Assembly (NCBI RefSeq): GCF_030272615.1
Contig: NC_081409.1
Coordinates: 915,659,340-915,723,339, forward strand
Direction of reading: 5' to 3'
Length of the DNA: 64,000 nucleotides
Origin: Cryptomeria japonica
Lineage: Eukaryota > Streptophyta > Pinopsida > Cupressales > Cupressaceae
Shown: piece by piece, positions 12,801-24,523 of the stretch
Layout of the letters: each line of letters starts with the position of its first letter
Numbering within the stretch: position 1 is the first letter of the stretch
Position numbers and translations under genes: made by a program
Notes under the pieces: generated by a model
Databases searched by the model: none
The model's input: the letters and a program-made list of their open reading frames with translations, nothing else
What the model was told of the DNA's origin: nothing

Positions 12801-13139
12801 AAGCATTTAAATGTTTGATCAAATCATCTAACAAAATAGTGGAAAGTGCAAATGTGAAAATTGATGGATTTGAAGAAAGAAATGATGAAAGATATTCCAA
12901 AGAACCAGAAAATTATGAAGAATTTTTTTATGTTCAACCGAGAAATCCTACCGAGAAAGTTGATGAAGAAAATGAAGAGAATACTCAGTTACCGAGTGAT
13001 GAAGAAGATCAAACAGAGCATACCGAGCCCATATTAGCCAAGTATGTCAGAAGAAATCATGCATCAAATCAGATTATAGGAGATAAGGATGATCTAGTGA
13101 TGACAAGGAACAAACTGAGACAAAACACATGTCTGATAT

Positions 13140-14690
13140 CTGAATTTGAACCAAGGATAGTAAAAGAGGCATTTAGTAATGAAGATTGGATAAATTCTAT
13201 GACAGAAGAAATTGAACAAATCAAGAAGAATGAAACATGGACACTGGTCCCAAGACCAAAAGAGAAAAATGTAATCGATACAAAGTGGATTTTCAGAAAC
13301 AAGCTAAATGAAAAAGGAGAGGTCATTCAGAATAAAGCAAAACTAGTTTGCAAAGGATATGCTCAAGAAGAAGGAATTGATTATAGTGAGAATTTTGCAC
13401 CTGTGGCAAGACTTGAAGGAGTGAGAACATTGTTAGCATATACTACTTACAAAAATTTCAAGATATATCAAATGGATGTTAAATCTGCATTTTTGAATGG
13501 TATACTAGAAGAAGAAGTTTATATTGAACAACCTGAAGGATTTATTGAAGACAAGAATAAAGATCAGGTACGTAAGTTGAACAAAGCATTATATGGTTTA
13601 AAACAAGCACCTAGAGCATGGTATGAAAGACTGCACTCTTATTTGATCAAGATTGGATTTATAAGGACAAGTGAAAACAACAACATGTATATGAAAAATG
13701 ATGAGAACAATGGAATACTGCTTTTAGCCATATTTGTTGATGATATTATTTTTTGTGGAAATGACTCCTTATGCAAGAACTTTGGAAATGAAATGTGCAA
13801 AGAATTTGAGATGTCATTAATCGGTGAAATAAAGTATTTTATAGGTTTACAGATACTACAAATGAAAAATGAGATTTTCATTACTCAATCCAAGTATATA
13901 AAGGAAATCTTGAAGAAATTTGGAATGGAGGATTCTAAACCTGTAAGTACTCCTATGACTACGAATTGTAAACTATCAAAGAGTGATGAATCTGCATCCA
14001 TTGATGAGACACTTTACCGATCTATGATTGGAAAGTTGCAATATGTGGTTCACAGCAGGCTAGATATAGCACATATAGTAGGTATAGTTGCAATATTTTC
14101 TACAGATCCCAAAGAAACTCATTTGACAGCAATCAAGAGAATTTTCAAATACCTGAGAGGCACTAAAGATTATGGCTTAGTATATCAAAAGAGAAATGTT
14201 TTTGACTTAAAAGTCTATACTGATGTTGATTGAGCAGGAAACATTAATGATAGGAAAAGAACAAGCAGTGGAGCTTTCTTTTTGGGAGATAGACTAGTAA
14301 GTTGGCTTAGCAAGAAACAAGGATGCATTTCACAGTCAACAGCTAAAGTTGAATATGTCGCTGTAGCATTGAATTGTACCAATATAGCATGGATCAAACA
14401 ATTGTTGGAAGGTATGAATGAGAAAGTTACCGAGCTGGTAACTATATCCTGTGATAATACTAGTGCCATTAACATTTGAAAGAATTTGGTAATGCACTCT
14501 CAGACAAAGCATATCTCTATAAAGTATCATTATCTTAGAGAAGAAGTTCAAGAGAAGAAAGTTGTGCTGGAATATATCAGTTCAAAGGAACAAATAGCAG
14601 ATATTTTCACAAAGCCATTGCCAAGGGACACTTTTGAGTATCTTAGAAGTCAGTTAGGGGTCCTACCCCCATCTAGTACTCACTGACAGA
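13140..14690 (+). pseudogene. Reverse transcriptase and RNase H part of the copia element
   Basis: RT blocks include [19 protein letters not shown], the [20 protein letters not shown] block, [24 protein letters not shown] and [12 protein letters not shown]. RNase H follows at about 14200-14690 with KKQGCISQSTAKVEYVA, SQTKHISIKYHYLREE and ISSKEQIADIFTKPLPRD. This is the best preserved part of the element. Confidence 0.9.
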
Positions 14691-15104
14691 GTTCAGTGAA
14701 AGCATGAATTCTATGAATCTAAAGGATAACTATTTATGAGTTGATGTTGCTTTACACACTTTAGGAGGTTGCCTAAAGTTGCACAAGAAAAAGTGATTGA
14801 AGACAAAGATGCTCTGACTGTGAATGAGACTGCAAGGAAATTACTTCACAAAGGAAAAAATCATGAATTAGTTTTTCTTTTTGGCATTATTGTCAAAGGG
14901 GGAGAAGACTAATTTGTAAGGAACTAACAGAAAAAGCTGGGAGAAGACTAATGGCTGGGGGAGAATTCCAGAAAATTTTAGAGAAGTTTAAACAACAATC
15001 CAAATCCAAATCAATTGAAATAAATCATGTTGGTATTGCCATTAAAGTTGGTTTTGCCATCAATGCCAAAGGGGAAGATTGTTAGCATTTTCACAAAGGG
15101 AGAT
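14691..15104 (+). other. 3' untranslated tail and polypurine tracts of the copia element
   Basis: No gene is present. Two purine tracts directly precede two starts of the form tgttagca: aaaggggaaga at 15068-15078 with tgttagca at 15080, and aaagggaga at 15095-15103 with tgttagca at 15105. The LTR terminal sequence TGTTAG pairs with the CTAACA end of the LTR. Either start may be the true one; the second may be a small duplication. Confidence 0.65.
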
Positions 15105-15407
15105 TGTTAGCATCTCAGTAAGTTTGTTGGTATGAGGATATTGAGAAGGTTGTTGGAGATTGTTGAGAAAGGATGATTACTATCTTAATAATATTATTTT
15201 GTCATTAATGTCAAGCAATTGATTTTCTGATTCAGTATGATGTTGCCACATCTTAATAAGTATGTTTTGATAAGTATAAAGATGACGGTAAGAGACACAG
15301 AATGAATGTGAAAATAAAAGGGGAATAATAAGTTATTCAATGGGCAACTATTATTGAGTTAGATAGTGATGAGATTATGTTGTTTTGACTGTTTTGATAT
15401 CCTATAT

Positions 15408-15433
15408 GGGTGGCTGCAAGAAGTTGAGTCCCA
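15408..15433 (+). repeat. Left terminal inverted repeat of the DNA transposon
   Basis: Of the 26 positions compared with the reverse complement of 24524-24549, 17-18 match by eye, including GGGT at the outer end and AAGTTG-GTCCCA at the inner end. The repeat sits exactly where the copia LTR sequence is interrupted. Confidence 0.7.
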
Positions 15434-16548
15434 CTTTTGGGCAAAAAGTGGAAGTGTTTTCTCTGTTTTCCAAATTTTATGTCAATTGATGTCAAAATCT
15501 GATGCACTTAGAGATTGAATCTCAAAAAATTTCAATAATAGAAAATGTAGTGCTCAGAGTCTAGTTTTCAAATATGTAATTTATTTTAATACCCACATGG
15601 AAGAAATCCCTTTTTAGTAGGAATGTTTAAAAACCAGTTTTTCAAAATGCCTGTTTCAGGACCATACCATGCATGTGTACGACCACCCTTTTTTGATGCA
15701 AATAAATGAATTTTTGTAAATCCTTCTGGGAAATGATACCTAAGACACAAAATATTGATGAGAATATTTTTGCTTATTTTTTTATTGAATATATTTTTTT
15801 TTATTAATTTTTAACTAACAATAAATAATATTTTCAAAACATCAGGAGTACGACCACCATAATTTGATGAAAATTTCATATTTTTCAATTTAATTTTTTT
15901 TAAATTCAAAAGAATTGTATGTAGATTGATGTCATATAATTTATTTTTCTAAAATCCTAAAAACCAAAAAGTTATTAAAGTTTTAGTGAACCTTGGTATT
16001 TTAGGTTTAGGTTCCACTTTTGATAAATAAATAATACAAAAATAGTAAAAGTAATCTTATCACTATAAAATTTAGATTTCTGAAATCAGGACGCTGAAAA
16101 ATCTAATGGGTTTTCGTTTCGTCAAAAAATTCAATCAGAAAGGCCCTCAAAAAATTAGGCCAAGGTAGAAATCTGATGTCGTTTTACCTTAGTCATTTTT
16201 TTTGAGGTCCAAGCATAGGCTTGGTGAGACCAAGCCTATCCCGAAGCAAAAAACAAAGCTTAGGAATGTTTCCTGCCCCTAATTTTAAAAAATGGGCACT
16301 CATTTTTTAAATTCAAAAAACGGGTGCCCATTTTTAAAAACAAGCGTCCATTTTCAAAAATGGGCACCCGTTTCTGAAAAGATCCGTTGGGCCAGACTCT
16401 GGCCCACAAGCACAAAACCCAATGATTGAATGATTTTTTAATCATTGGCTGACAGGTACGATCTGCAAAGAGAATGTTTTGATTAATCATTCTCTTTTAT
16501 TGTCGATTTGGTAAGGAGATTGATTCGAATTCAAATTTTGGTGTAGCC
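15434..16548. other. Transposon left-end non-coding region with subterminal repeats
   Basis: It is AT-rich and has no gene. The phrase gtacgaccacc followed by tttgatg occurs at about 15676 and 15847. A hairpin sits at 16208-16242 (aagcataggcttgg / ccaagcctat). At 16285-16385 a cluster of inverted and direct copies of a GGGCACCCGTTT-like motif occurs (cgggtgcccattttt, atgggcacccgtttc), followed by a gttgggccagactctggcccac palindrome. The same motif is clustered at the right end of the element. Confidence 0.6.
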
Positions 16549-19500
16549 ATGGAATCAAATCAATGTAGGAAGAGGCAAAGGAAGGTTCTAACAACTGAGG
16601 AGATTGCAGCAAATAGGGAGAAGGAGGCAATGCGTCAACGAGAGAGAAGATCAAGAATGAGACAAGGAGCTTCAAGTTCCATAATCGTTTTAGAAGAGGA
16701 GAACATCAATGAGACCATAAATGCTAATGAAGGAAACACAATAGAACCATTTAATTTAGGTGCATCTTCTAATCCATTATTGGATACATGTATATCTTCA
16801 CAGCCCTATATTTTTTCTCATGAATAAATTGGTGATTTAGTAGAAGCAGGTTACTTATTAAATGAAATTCTAATTGAAAATCAAACCCCAAATGAAATTA
16901 GAAGTCAATTTGAAAGTGAAATTGAAATCCAAATTGAAACCCCAGCTGAAACTAGATCTCAACTTGAAACTAAAATTGAAACCAAATTTGAAACTCCAAA
17001 TGAAATTGAAAATCCACCTGCAACTAAAACCAATAATGTGCATGTAGGCATGGAAACACCAATTGAAAATGAAACATGTTTGAATGATAATCAAATGAAT
17101 GAAAATTTTGAAATTAAAAGTGATGTACTAGACAACCTTCTTGGCTTGGTTTCATGGAGACAAATTAGGACACATGCAAATAGATTGTTTAGACATTTTT
17201 TTTATAATAAGAAATTTGGGTTTCAATGTCAATTAATGGTACAACTAATTAAAATAACTAAAATGCGAAAAGTGATGAAGAAGTTAGGCTTTTATGTCAA
17301 ACCCAAGAAGAAGGAGAAGTCTTTAAAACAAGTTGTATCGACTGTTGCTAGGGCCTTTGATACAATTGGAAAGAAAAGTCATTCTAAAGATAAAAATGCA
17401 GCACGACGGGCAATAACAATAGCTTTAGTAAGTCAAACAACTTCTAATAAAATAATGATGAGTAACATAAGTGGATATCTTAATATTGATCGCAAAAATT
17501 TGTCAAGAGCTGTAAAAAGAAGAGTTAATTTTGAAAGTGATCCGACAAACAAATTGTGGACTTTTAGTGGTAGACTACCAAGGTCTGATATGAAACTTAC
17601 TGGTGAAGTAAAAAATTTGATCAAAAAATTCTGGCACGATAATACGAGAGTATCACCTAATGTTAGAGATGTTCTTAAATTAAGAGTTGGGTCAAAAATT
17701 CATGATCCACATCCAAAACACCTATTGGACATGACTCAAACTGAATTGTATAAAAAAATTTTGGATGATAAGGTGTTGACTATTAGCATTTGTCAAAGGT
17801 CTTTTGAAAAGTGTAAACCTTGATATGTTCGAATTAACAAGGAAAGAATCACATGTTGTTGCAAAACTCATGTTCAATTTCACTACCATTATGATGTATT
17901 TCGATATATACTTGTTACCATGCATAGTAATGGAATGTTCCAAGAATGTGGTATAAATATACCACTTGAAACTATAAAGGAGTTTATTTCAAGTTTGTTT
18001 TGCAACCCACTAAATGAACAAAATTTCCTTTTCAATGCATGTGTTTCTGGTGTATGTGATATATGTGGCAATCTTGCATTGTTGGATGAATGTTTGCATG
18101 AAAATCTTTCAAATGATTTTGGACAACAATTAATTGATGTTAAAAGATTTAAAACTATTGAGTATCCACTAAAGGATGGAAAGGTTGGAAAACAATGCGA
18201 TCTAATCACTGAAAAAGTTAGTGTTCATGCATTTATGAATGAATTCAAGAGTAACATCATACCTAAATATGTTAAACACACTCAAAATGCTAGATGGCTC
18301 GATGGTTAGTTTTGAATATGTAAGGATACATTTCCTATTGGTAGTATACTTTCAGTTGTTGACTTTACAGAGAACTACACGCTTGCACCACAAGATGAGG
18401 TACAATCACAATACTACAATTTAGTGCAGGTATCAATTTTTGTCCATATTGTCTATAGGCATGCACTAGATAGTACACAAGAGGATTGCAAAATTTTGAG
18501 AGAGTACCATTTCTATATGAGTGATAATAAATTACACTCATCTGAGTTTGTCCAGTTTTGCTTCAAGACCTTTTTCAGAATTTGAGGGAGAGAGAAATTT
18601 AGATGACACAACATCTAATATGGTATGATAATTGCACAGGGCAATTCAAGAATGCTAGGATGTTTTATTGGTTGAGTAGGATTCATAAGAAAACTAATAT
18701 CGAACACATTTGGAATTTTTTGAGGCTGGACACAGGAAAGGAGAACATGATGGTGCCGGTGCATGTGTTAAGAGAGCCCTTTGCAGAGAGCAACTCAAAT
18801 TCGAGGAAAAGGCTAAATTTAAAAATGCAAGTGCAATTGTGGATTGGTGTAGTGCAAATTTATCCACAGGATCAAGTCAGAACTCTACAATTAGACATTT
18901 CTTCTGGCTAGTTAAAGAGGAGAATATCCTTCCAAGATATGATTGTGATACAATAAATGGGTCAACTAGATGGCACTCATTTAAGAGTTCTAATTCTAAC
19001 ACTTGGACTATATGGACTAGAGAGCTTGCATGTTTTTGTCAATTTTGTGTTGCAGGTGAATGGGAAGAATGCAAGAATATGGAATGGGTTGAAGAATGGC
19101 AAAACAAATCCTTAACACCTACTGAGACACAATATGAAGATGTTAGAAGAAATGAAGACCCCGATCATGCATTTACATCGGAAGATTATGATCGTGTTTC
19201 AGACCTCATACAACCTGGTAATTTAATTTAATTTAATGTTTATAACTTTAAATTATATATTTTTATGTATTGTCATATAATTTATGATTACATATTTGAA
19301 TTATAAATTCTAACAAGTTTTATTTCTACACATTGTACTTAAATTTGTTTTATAGGACATGTGTATGCTATTATTGCACCTGAGGATAATGATGAGCAGG
19401 TTGAGTATTGGCTAGCTAGATGTGTAGAACCAAAGAAAAAGTTGATATGTGATCAAGTAGATGATGATGGTTTTCAGTATCCAGTTGGGTCTGTTGTGGT

Positions 19501-19741
19501 GGTTGGTACATGGCTACGCAAATACTTAACAAGAAGGAATGGCTTACCAGCTTATGAAGACTACCAATCAGAAAAGAAGATTATACACTATTCTCATTTG
19601 GTGGTGGCAACAAACATCAAATTAGAAAGATACAAAGGTAGACCTACTAATAAGGTATTGTGGACACTTTTAGTAGAAGAGCATGAGGCAATCATAGACG
19701 CATTGCAGAAGAGAGAGGATGCAGATGGTACATTAGGTTGA
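16549..19741 (+). pseudogene. DDE-type transposase of the nested DNA transposon (decayed, two exons)
   Basis: The start at 16549 opens a basic N-terminus (RQRERRSRMRQG), followed by a Glu/Thr-rich region of about 12-residue imperfect repeats (16870-17030), then a domain reading RRAITIALVSQT and NLSRAVKRRVNF. The presumed catalytic part follows: VVDFTENYTLAPQDEVQSQY (Asp codon at 18361), WYDNCTGQFKNAR (Asp at 18627) and GHRKGEHDGAGACVKRA (18728-18780). A 138-bp GT-AG intron (19218-19355) joins QPG to HVYAIIAP, leading to a C-terminal exon ending at 19741. The gene is dead: frame 1 has stops at 16825, 17821, 18307, 18313 and 18583, and frame changes occur near 18570 and 18715. Similar DFxENY/EVQS/GHxKGxxDGxGA proteins occur in plants and animals, from memory. 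The acidic residues are inferred to bind metal. Confidence 0.8.
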
Positions 19742-20910
19742 ATCAAACTTATATGCATGTAAGTTTGTGTTACTTGTGTGAACTCTTTTATATTTAATCA
19801 TGATAATTGTTTTTCTTTGTCCCTTTAACATTGTATTTGTCTACATTTGATACAATTTTGGTTTCATAAACAACATTGTATTAGTTATCTTCTTCTTAAT
19901 GTTATTTTGTGCACATTGTAATTGTGTTACATTTGAATTCTAATTTTTTATAATATATTTATTTTATTGTAATCTCTTCATAGATTAATTGTAAGTTCAA
20001 AGATAGAATTATGTCTTAAATATGACTTGACTCTATATTTATCATTGTATGACAAATCTATATTTATAGTGTACTTTTTTATTTTAGTACCATGAAGTCC
20101 ATGCTTTTCATGCCACTACTATCAGGACTAATAAACCATCAATACACTAGTAAAGTAGTGTGGTCAACTTAAGAGGAAAGTCAATACTATGTTTGTAGCT
20201 TCCTAATAATTTGGTTAGCCTTAGTTCCATCAATCTATCGGATTCCTCTATGAGATTCATTTATAATTAATAATCCTTTTATATAATCATGAAAACCATG
20301 ATTCCTCTATGAGATTCATTTATAATTAATAAGTCGATACTTGAGTGAACTCTTTTAAATATTTAATCATCATAATTGTTTTTCTTTGTCCCTTTAACAT
20401 TGTATTTTCTACATTTGATACAATTTTGGTTTCATAAACAATATTGTATTAGTTATCTTATTCTTAATGTTATTTTGTGCACATTGAATTATAAACTGTT
20501 GCACTATAAGATGATCAATCACAATGTTAATATATAAAGTCATAAATAGATCACATAACAAGTCATAAATAAAAAGTCCTATATACAATCACATAACAAT
20601 TCCCGATGACATAATAACAAGTCTTGAAATAATAATTTAATAAGGAAATGAAATTAAAACAAGTCCAAATAACATAATAACAAAACAATGTATCACATAT
20701 ATAATCACTAGAGCGTGCCAAATCACATAACGTGACCTGATATCATAATAGCAAGGAAATGACATAATAAAAAGTCCTATATATAATCACATAACACATA
20801 ACAACAAGTCCTATATATAATCACATAATAACAAGTCCCGGGATAACATAACAAGTGTCATCATAAAAAGTCCACAATACAATAGCATGACATGATCTAA
20901 AATATACAAT
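19742..20910. repeat. Transposon spacer with dispersed direct duplications
   Basis: It lies between the 3' ends of the two converging genes. A segment of about 150 bp occurs twice (about 19775-19918 and 20345-20488; shared ctttgtccctttaacattgt and gatacaattttggtttcata). A shorter block (gattcctctatgagattcat) occurs at about 20240 and 20300. 20520-20880 is an array of diverged copies of a unit containing aagtcctatatataatcacat. No coding sequence is seen. Confidence 0.65.
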
Positions 20911-23027
20911 CTAAGAACTCACGTGCATCTCATCTGCAGTCCTCTTCACTCCATGTGAAGGTGGCTGAGATGAATCATCCTGTTGCACGTGGTCCTGAGA
21001 TGCACCATCCTGTGTCTGTGCAATATCAGTGTCTCCACCCTCCTGTGCAGTATCAGTGACTCCACCCTCCTGTGCAGTATCAGTGTCTGCACCCTCCTGT
21101 ACATTATTAAAAGATTTTACATGAGAAGAAGTTACTTGCATAATTCACTTATAAAGTAATTAAATACTAAAAAATTTAAAATAAATTACCATACGACCGT
21201 GCTCTACAATGCCCTCACTAGTACGTGGAGGTCCACTATCATGAACAAGAAAAGTGGTCGTAGCCAAGTCCTGCAAAAAAAAACATTGTACATCAATTTT
21301 GATAATCCCTATAAAAGCCAGGTACACAGTATAAACAAATTAGAAATTATTTTTGTAATCATCGTGCCTCAAATGATAATATCGATGGTTGCATCTAGCT
21401 CAACCCCATAGCCGTACCAATATTGGTAGTGGTGTGGACCTGAACAACATATATAGAACACGAATCAAACTTGTATATATACATAAATTATAAAATATAT
21501 ATATATATATAAACTACAAGATTATCACAAAAAAGCATACATGTGATGCAAGCAAAGTAACTGATGGTCGAAGGCGTACATGTGATGCGCCATCAAACAA
21601 TCCATAAGCCTACAATTGCAAAAAATAACAAACATGAATCAAAGTTGTACTTAAATTAGTAAGCATGTAAACACTTCAAACTAATGGATGAAAAACATAC
21701 TAGTGGTATATGAGGCTGAGCCTTAGTGGTCCATGGGTCACGTGAAGAACTACCCACCTTAGTGCTACATGAAGCACCCTACAAAATTGAAAAAACATAT
21801 CATATGTAAATCATTACATTAAAAAATGTATTGTTTATTTTAAATGTACATATCAATACAATGTATCTAGATGAAAGTGCATACCGTAAATGGGGCACCA
21901 ACATCTCTAGGTATTGAGGTAACATGTTGTCGGTTCCTCAATGATGTGGTATGATCCATCCTCTGTTAAAAAAAAATTGACTCATGTTATGGTTCATATG
22001 TGTATATATAAGGAATTTAATATTGCACTGTAAATTATACAAATAAATGTGTACCTCTGTAGCCTAATCATCGTCTGCCCACAGGAGATCAACATATGAA
22101 GAGATGACATTAGCATGTGCAACCTCCTCAGCATCATCATAACCACCATGGGCGGCATCAACATCATCAAAATCACCATCTCCTCCAAGGGCAGCCTCAC
22201 TCTGTGGACCCCTACATACATCCCCACAACTCATGCAAACATGTGCTAAGCATGGGGTAGCCCTCACCTCCCGCAATTGCTGTACCAAATGCTCGACATG
22301 GCACTCAATGAACCTAGAGAAGAATCCATTGCTCGATGATGGGCAGGTGCTGGAACAATTGGTGATGGAAGAGGAACCAATGGATCATCGCGCACACGGT
22401 TTCTAACCCTGTACCTCAATTTTGCTCCTGGCCTATCCTGGGGCATGCCTCTCCCAACCCCCTGAAACGATCTAATATCAAAGTAATTGGGCTTTTTCCC
22501 CAATTCAAATTCCACCCATAATTTCTTCAAAAAATACATCGGGACCTCATGATTGGAGTGTGGTGGATGGTCAAGACCATCCACCACCTCTCCCAAAAGT
22601 GGCTAGCAATGCCTAGGTGCCTACACCATCGAATAGAGATCCATGGCTTCTTCAGATCTATCTCTTCACCCATCTTAGGGTTCACAAAATATTTTTTCAA
22701 ATCTATTTTTGTTATTTTTAAGTCATTAACTTGTTTGTATGTGAGGCCATCTGTGTAAAATGTACGTAATCCCTCACATCAGCTATGATAGCTATCTAGC
22801 TCACTATCTAATACCTGCATAGACTGTACAATGCCTTGCATACTATCTGCAAGGTGTAACAACTGAGGGGGTGGATGAGGCTCATGCCTAATAGTGTGAA
22901 TATCTCTAATCAAAGCATCAATATTTGTCCTAATTGTCTATCGCAACTGATCTGGTGGAGGTGGAGGGGGTGGAGGTGGAGGTGGTACTATACCTAATAG
23001 CTCATCTATCTCAAACTCATCCATCAT
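20911..23027 (-). pseudogene. Second gene of the nested DNA transposon, multi-exon, function unknown (decayed)
   Basis: On the minus strand an ATG at 23027 opens MMDEFEIDELLG followed by a run of ten prolines, then text ending ADSMQGIVQSMQVLDSELDS. A conserved-looking region follows (YFVNPKMGEEIDLKKPWISI, FLKKLWVEFELGKKPNYFDI), then an acidic stretch (GGDGDFDDVDAAHGGYDDAE). Plausible small exons bounded by AG and GT follow at about 21893-21960, 21703-21777, 21545-21605, 21370-21432 and 21195-21270. The last exon (about 20911-21095) holds three copies of a 27-bp unit (EGGDTDTAQ) and ends in VKRTADEMHVSS. The gene is broken by in-frame stops near 22935 and 22780 and by frame changes near 22590 and 22320. 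I do not recognise the family. Its position opposite the transposase suggests an accessory transposition protein, like the second gene of other two-gene plant transposons. Confidence 0.6.
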
Positions 23028-23677
23028 GTGAAAATAATCTGCATATATATACAAACTATTTAATTTACATTTCACCTTCCAAAAAAATTTATAATTAAAT
23101 ACAATTTAGCAACTTAAATATAAAAAAAGGAAACTCACATAGATCTATAATATTATTAATAGGTGGGTAATAATAAGCATCATTTAAGAAATATTATCCA
23201 TTTAAATCAAAGTATGAGAAAAATTCTACAAAATGAAACGTCATAATGCCCATGCAACTCAAACAATACTTTTTAACATCTAAAGATGAATTAGTATAAG
23301 TTCCATCAAGATTCTACCTTAACAATTTTCATGTCCATAATTAAAAGGAGTCTTAAGATCCATTTTCATAAGCCTACATTAATAATGAACATAATTAGGT
23401 GGAAGAAAAACCCCTCTTAGATAAAAAAATTTGTGATGTTACCTACCTCCATACTTGTCTCTTCTAGTGCAACTTTCATGAATCCTAGAGTTTATTTTGA
23501 TTTGTAAATAAAGATTTGGTTAAACCTTTTGTAAAATAAATTATTAGAGGGTTTTTGATCATTTCCTTTCTCTATGTTTATTATACTTATCATCCAATCC
23601 AATGGAAAAATACACTGTCCTATAGCCAAGTTATTGAATCTTAATCCAATGTTTAGGGTTTTAATTAAAGATTATAA
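23028..23677. other. Transposon right-arm spacer
   Basis: AT-rich sequence upstream of the minus-strand gene. It may hold that gene's promoter, but I see no clear motif and no other coding sequence. Confidence 0.4.
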
Positions 23678-23705
23678 TTTAGGGTTTAGGGTTTAGGGTT
23701 TAGGG
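23678..23705. repeat. Four perfect TTTAGGG units (plant telomere-type)
   Basis: Four uninterrupted copies of the plant telomere heptamer occur inside the transposon, followed by scattered agggttta words. They are too short and too internal to be a chromosome end. Confidence 0.9.
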
Positions 23706-23764
23706 TTAATCAACCAAGATAGTCAAATTTCTCTTGGGACTTGTTCATTTTTTTCTATTTAGGG

Positions 23765-23945
23765 TTTAGTGTTCATTTTTCTATTCAAGGTTTATTGTCT
23801 GTTTTTTGCATCTAATGTTTATTGTTCATTTTTCTGTTTAGGGTTTATTGTCTGTTTTTTGCGTCTAATGTTTATTGTTCATCTTTCTGTTCAGGGTTTA
23901 TTGTCTATTTTTTGCGTCTAATGTTTATTGTTCATTTACGTTTTT
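23765..23945. repeat. 53-bp minisatellite, about 3.5 copies
   Basis: The unit begins attgttcatttttctgttta and includes gggtttattgtctg and ttttgcgtctaatg. Successive copies start 53 bp apart (for example 23821 and 23874) with a few differences. It follows the TTTAGGG tract and probably grew from it, since each unit contains agggttta. Confidence 0.85.
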
Positions 23946-24221
23946 GTTTTTTGTTTTTTTCCTACGGTTTAAATACTATTCATTTTTTTGTTTTTTTCCT
24001 ATGGTTTTTACTATTCATATTTTTTGCAATATTTGAAAACTGAAAACTATTTTAAACATGAAATAAAAGACAATTTTCAAACTTTAAAACATAAAAATTA
24101 AAAAATAACAATACATTAACATTTTTTTATGAAAAACAATAAAAATAAATAAAATAGAATATAAAAAATAAAACTAAATACCTGGAAGGAGGTAAAAATG
24201 GTTAGGGGGTCAGCTGAGGTG

Positions 24222-24490
24222 AAAAAAATGGGTACCCGTGCTCCTCAAAGATGCCTGCCCATTTTCCAAATAGTAAAAATGATGGAAAATGGTTTAAAAA
24301 AATAAATAAATAAATACATTTCAAAAATGGATGCCCATTTTTTTCAAATTGGGCACCCGATTTGAAATAAACAGGCACCCGTTTAGCTTTGGGCACCCAT
24401 TGCTAAACAGACACCCATTTTTTGATGGCTCAGGCACCTGAACGTAAACGGGTGCCCGATTTGTAAAAATCGAGCACCCGTTTCTAGTGG
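24222..24490. repeat. Right subterminal repeat cluster of the DNA transposon
   Basis: About ten direct and inverted copies of a GGGCACCC(G/A)TTT-like motif occur, for example tgggcacccgatttg, aggcacccgtttag, gggcacccattgct, cgggtgcccgattt and gagcacccgtttc. Similar copies lie at 16285-16385. Subterminal motif clusters are the usual transposase-binding sites in plant two-gene DNA transposons. Confidence 0.75.
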
Positions 24491-24523
24491 GCTCATTTCC
24501 CAACCCGCGGACTTCCGCAGGAT

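Noticed and set aside
16549-16827. bZIP-like or other transcription factor gene suggested by the RQRERRSRMRQ basic stretch
   Set aside because: There is no leucine zipper. The frame continues, after one stop, into the transposase of the same element, so it is the transposase N-terminus.
23678-23705. Telomere end
   Set aside because: There are only four TTTAGGG units, embedded in a transposon with sequence continuing on both sides.
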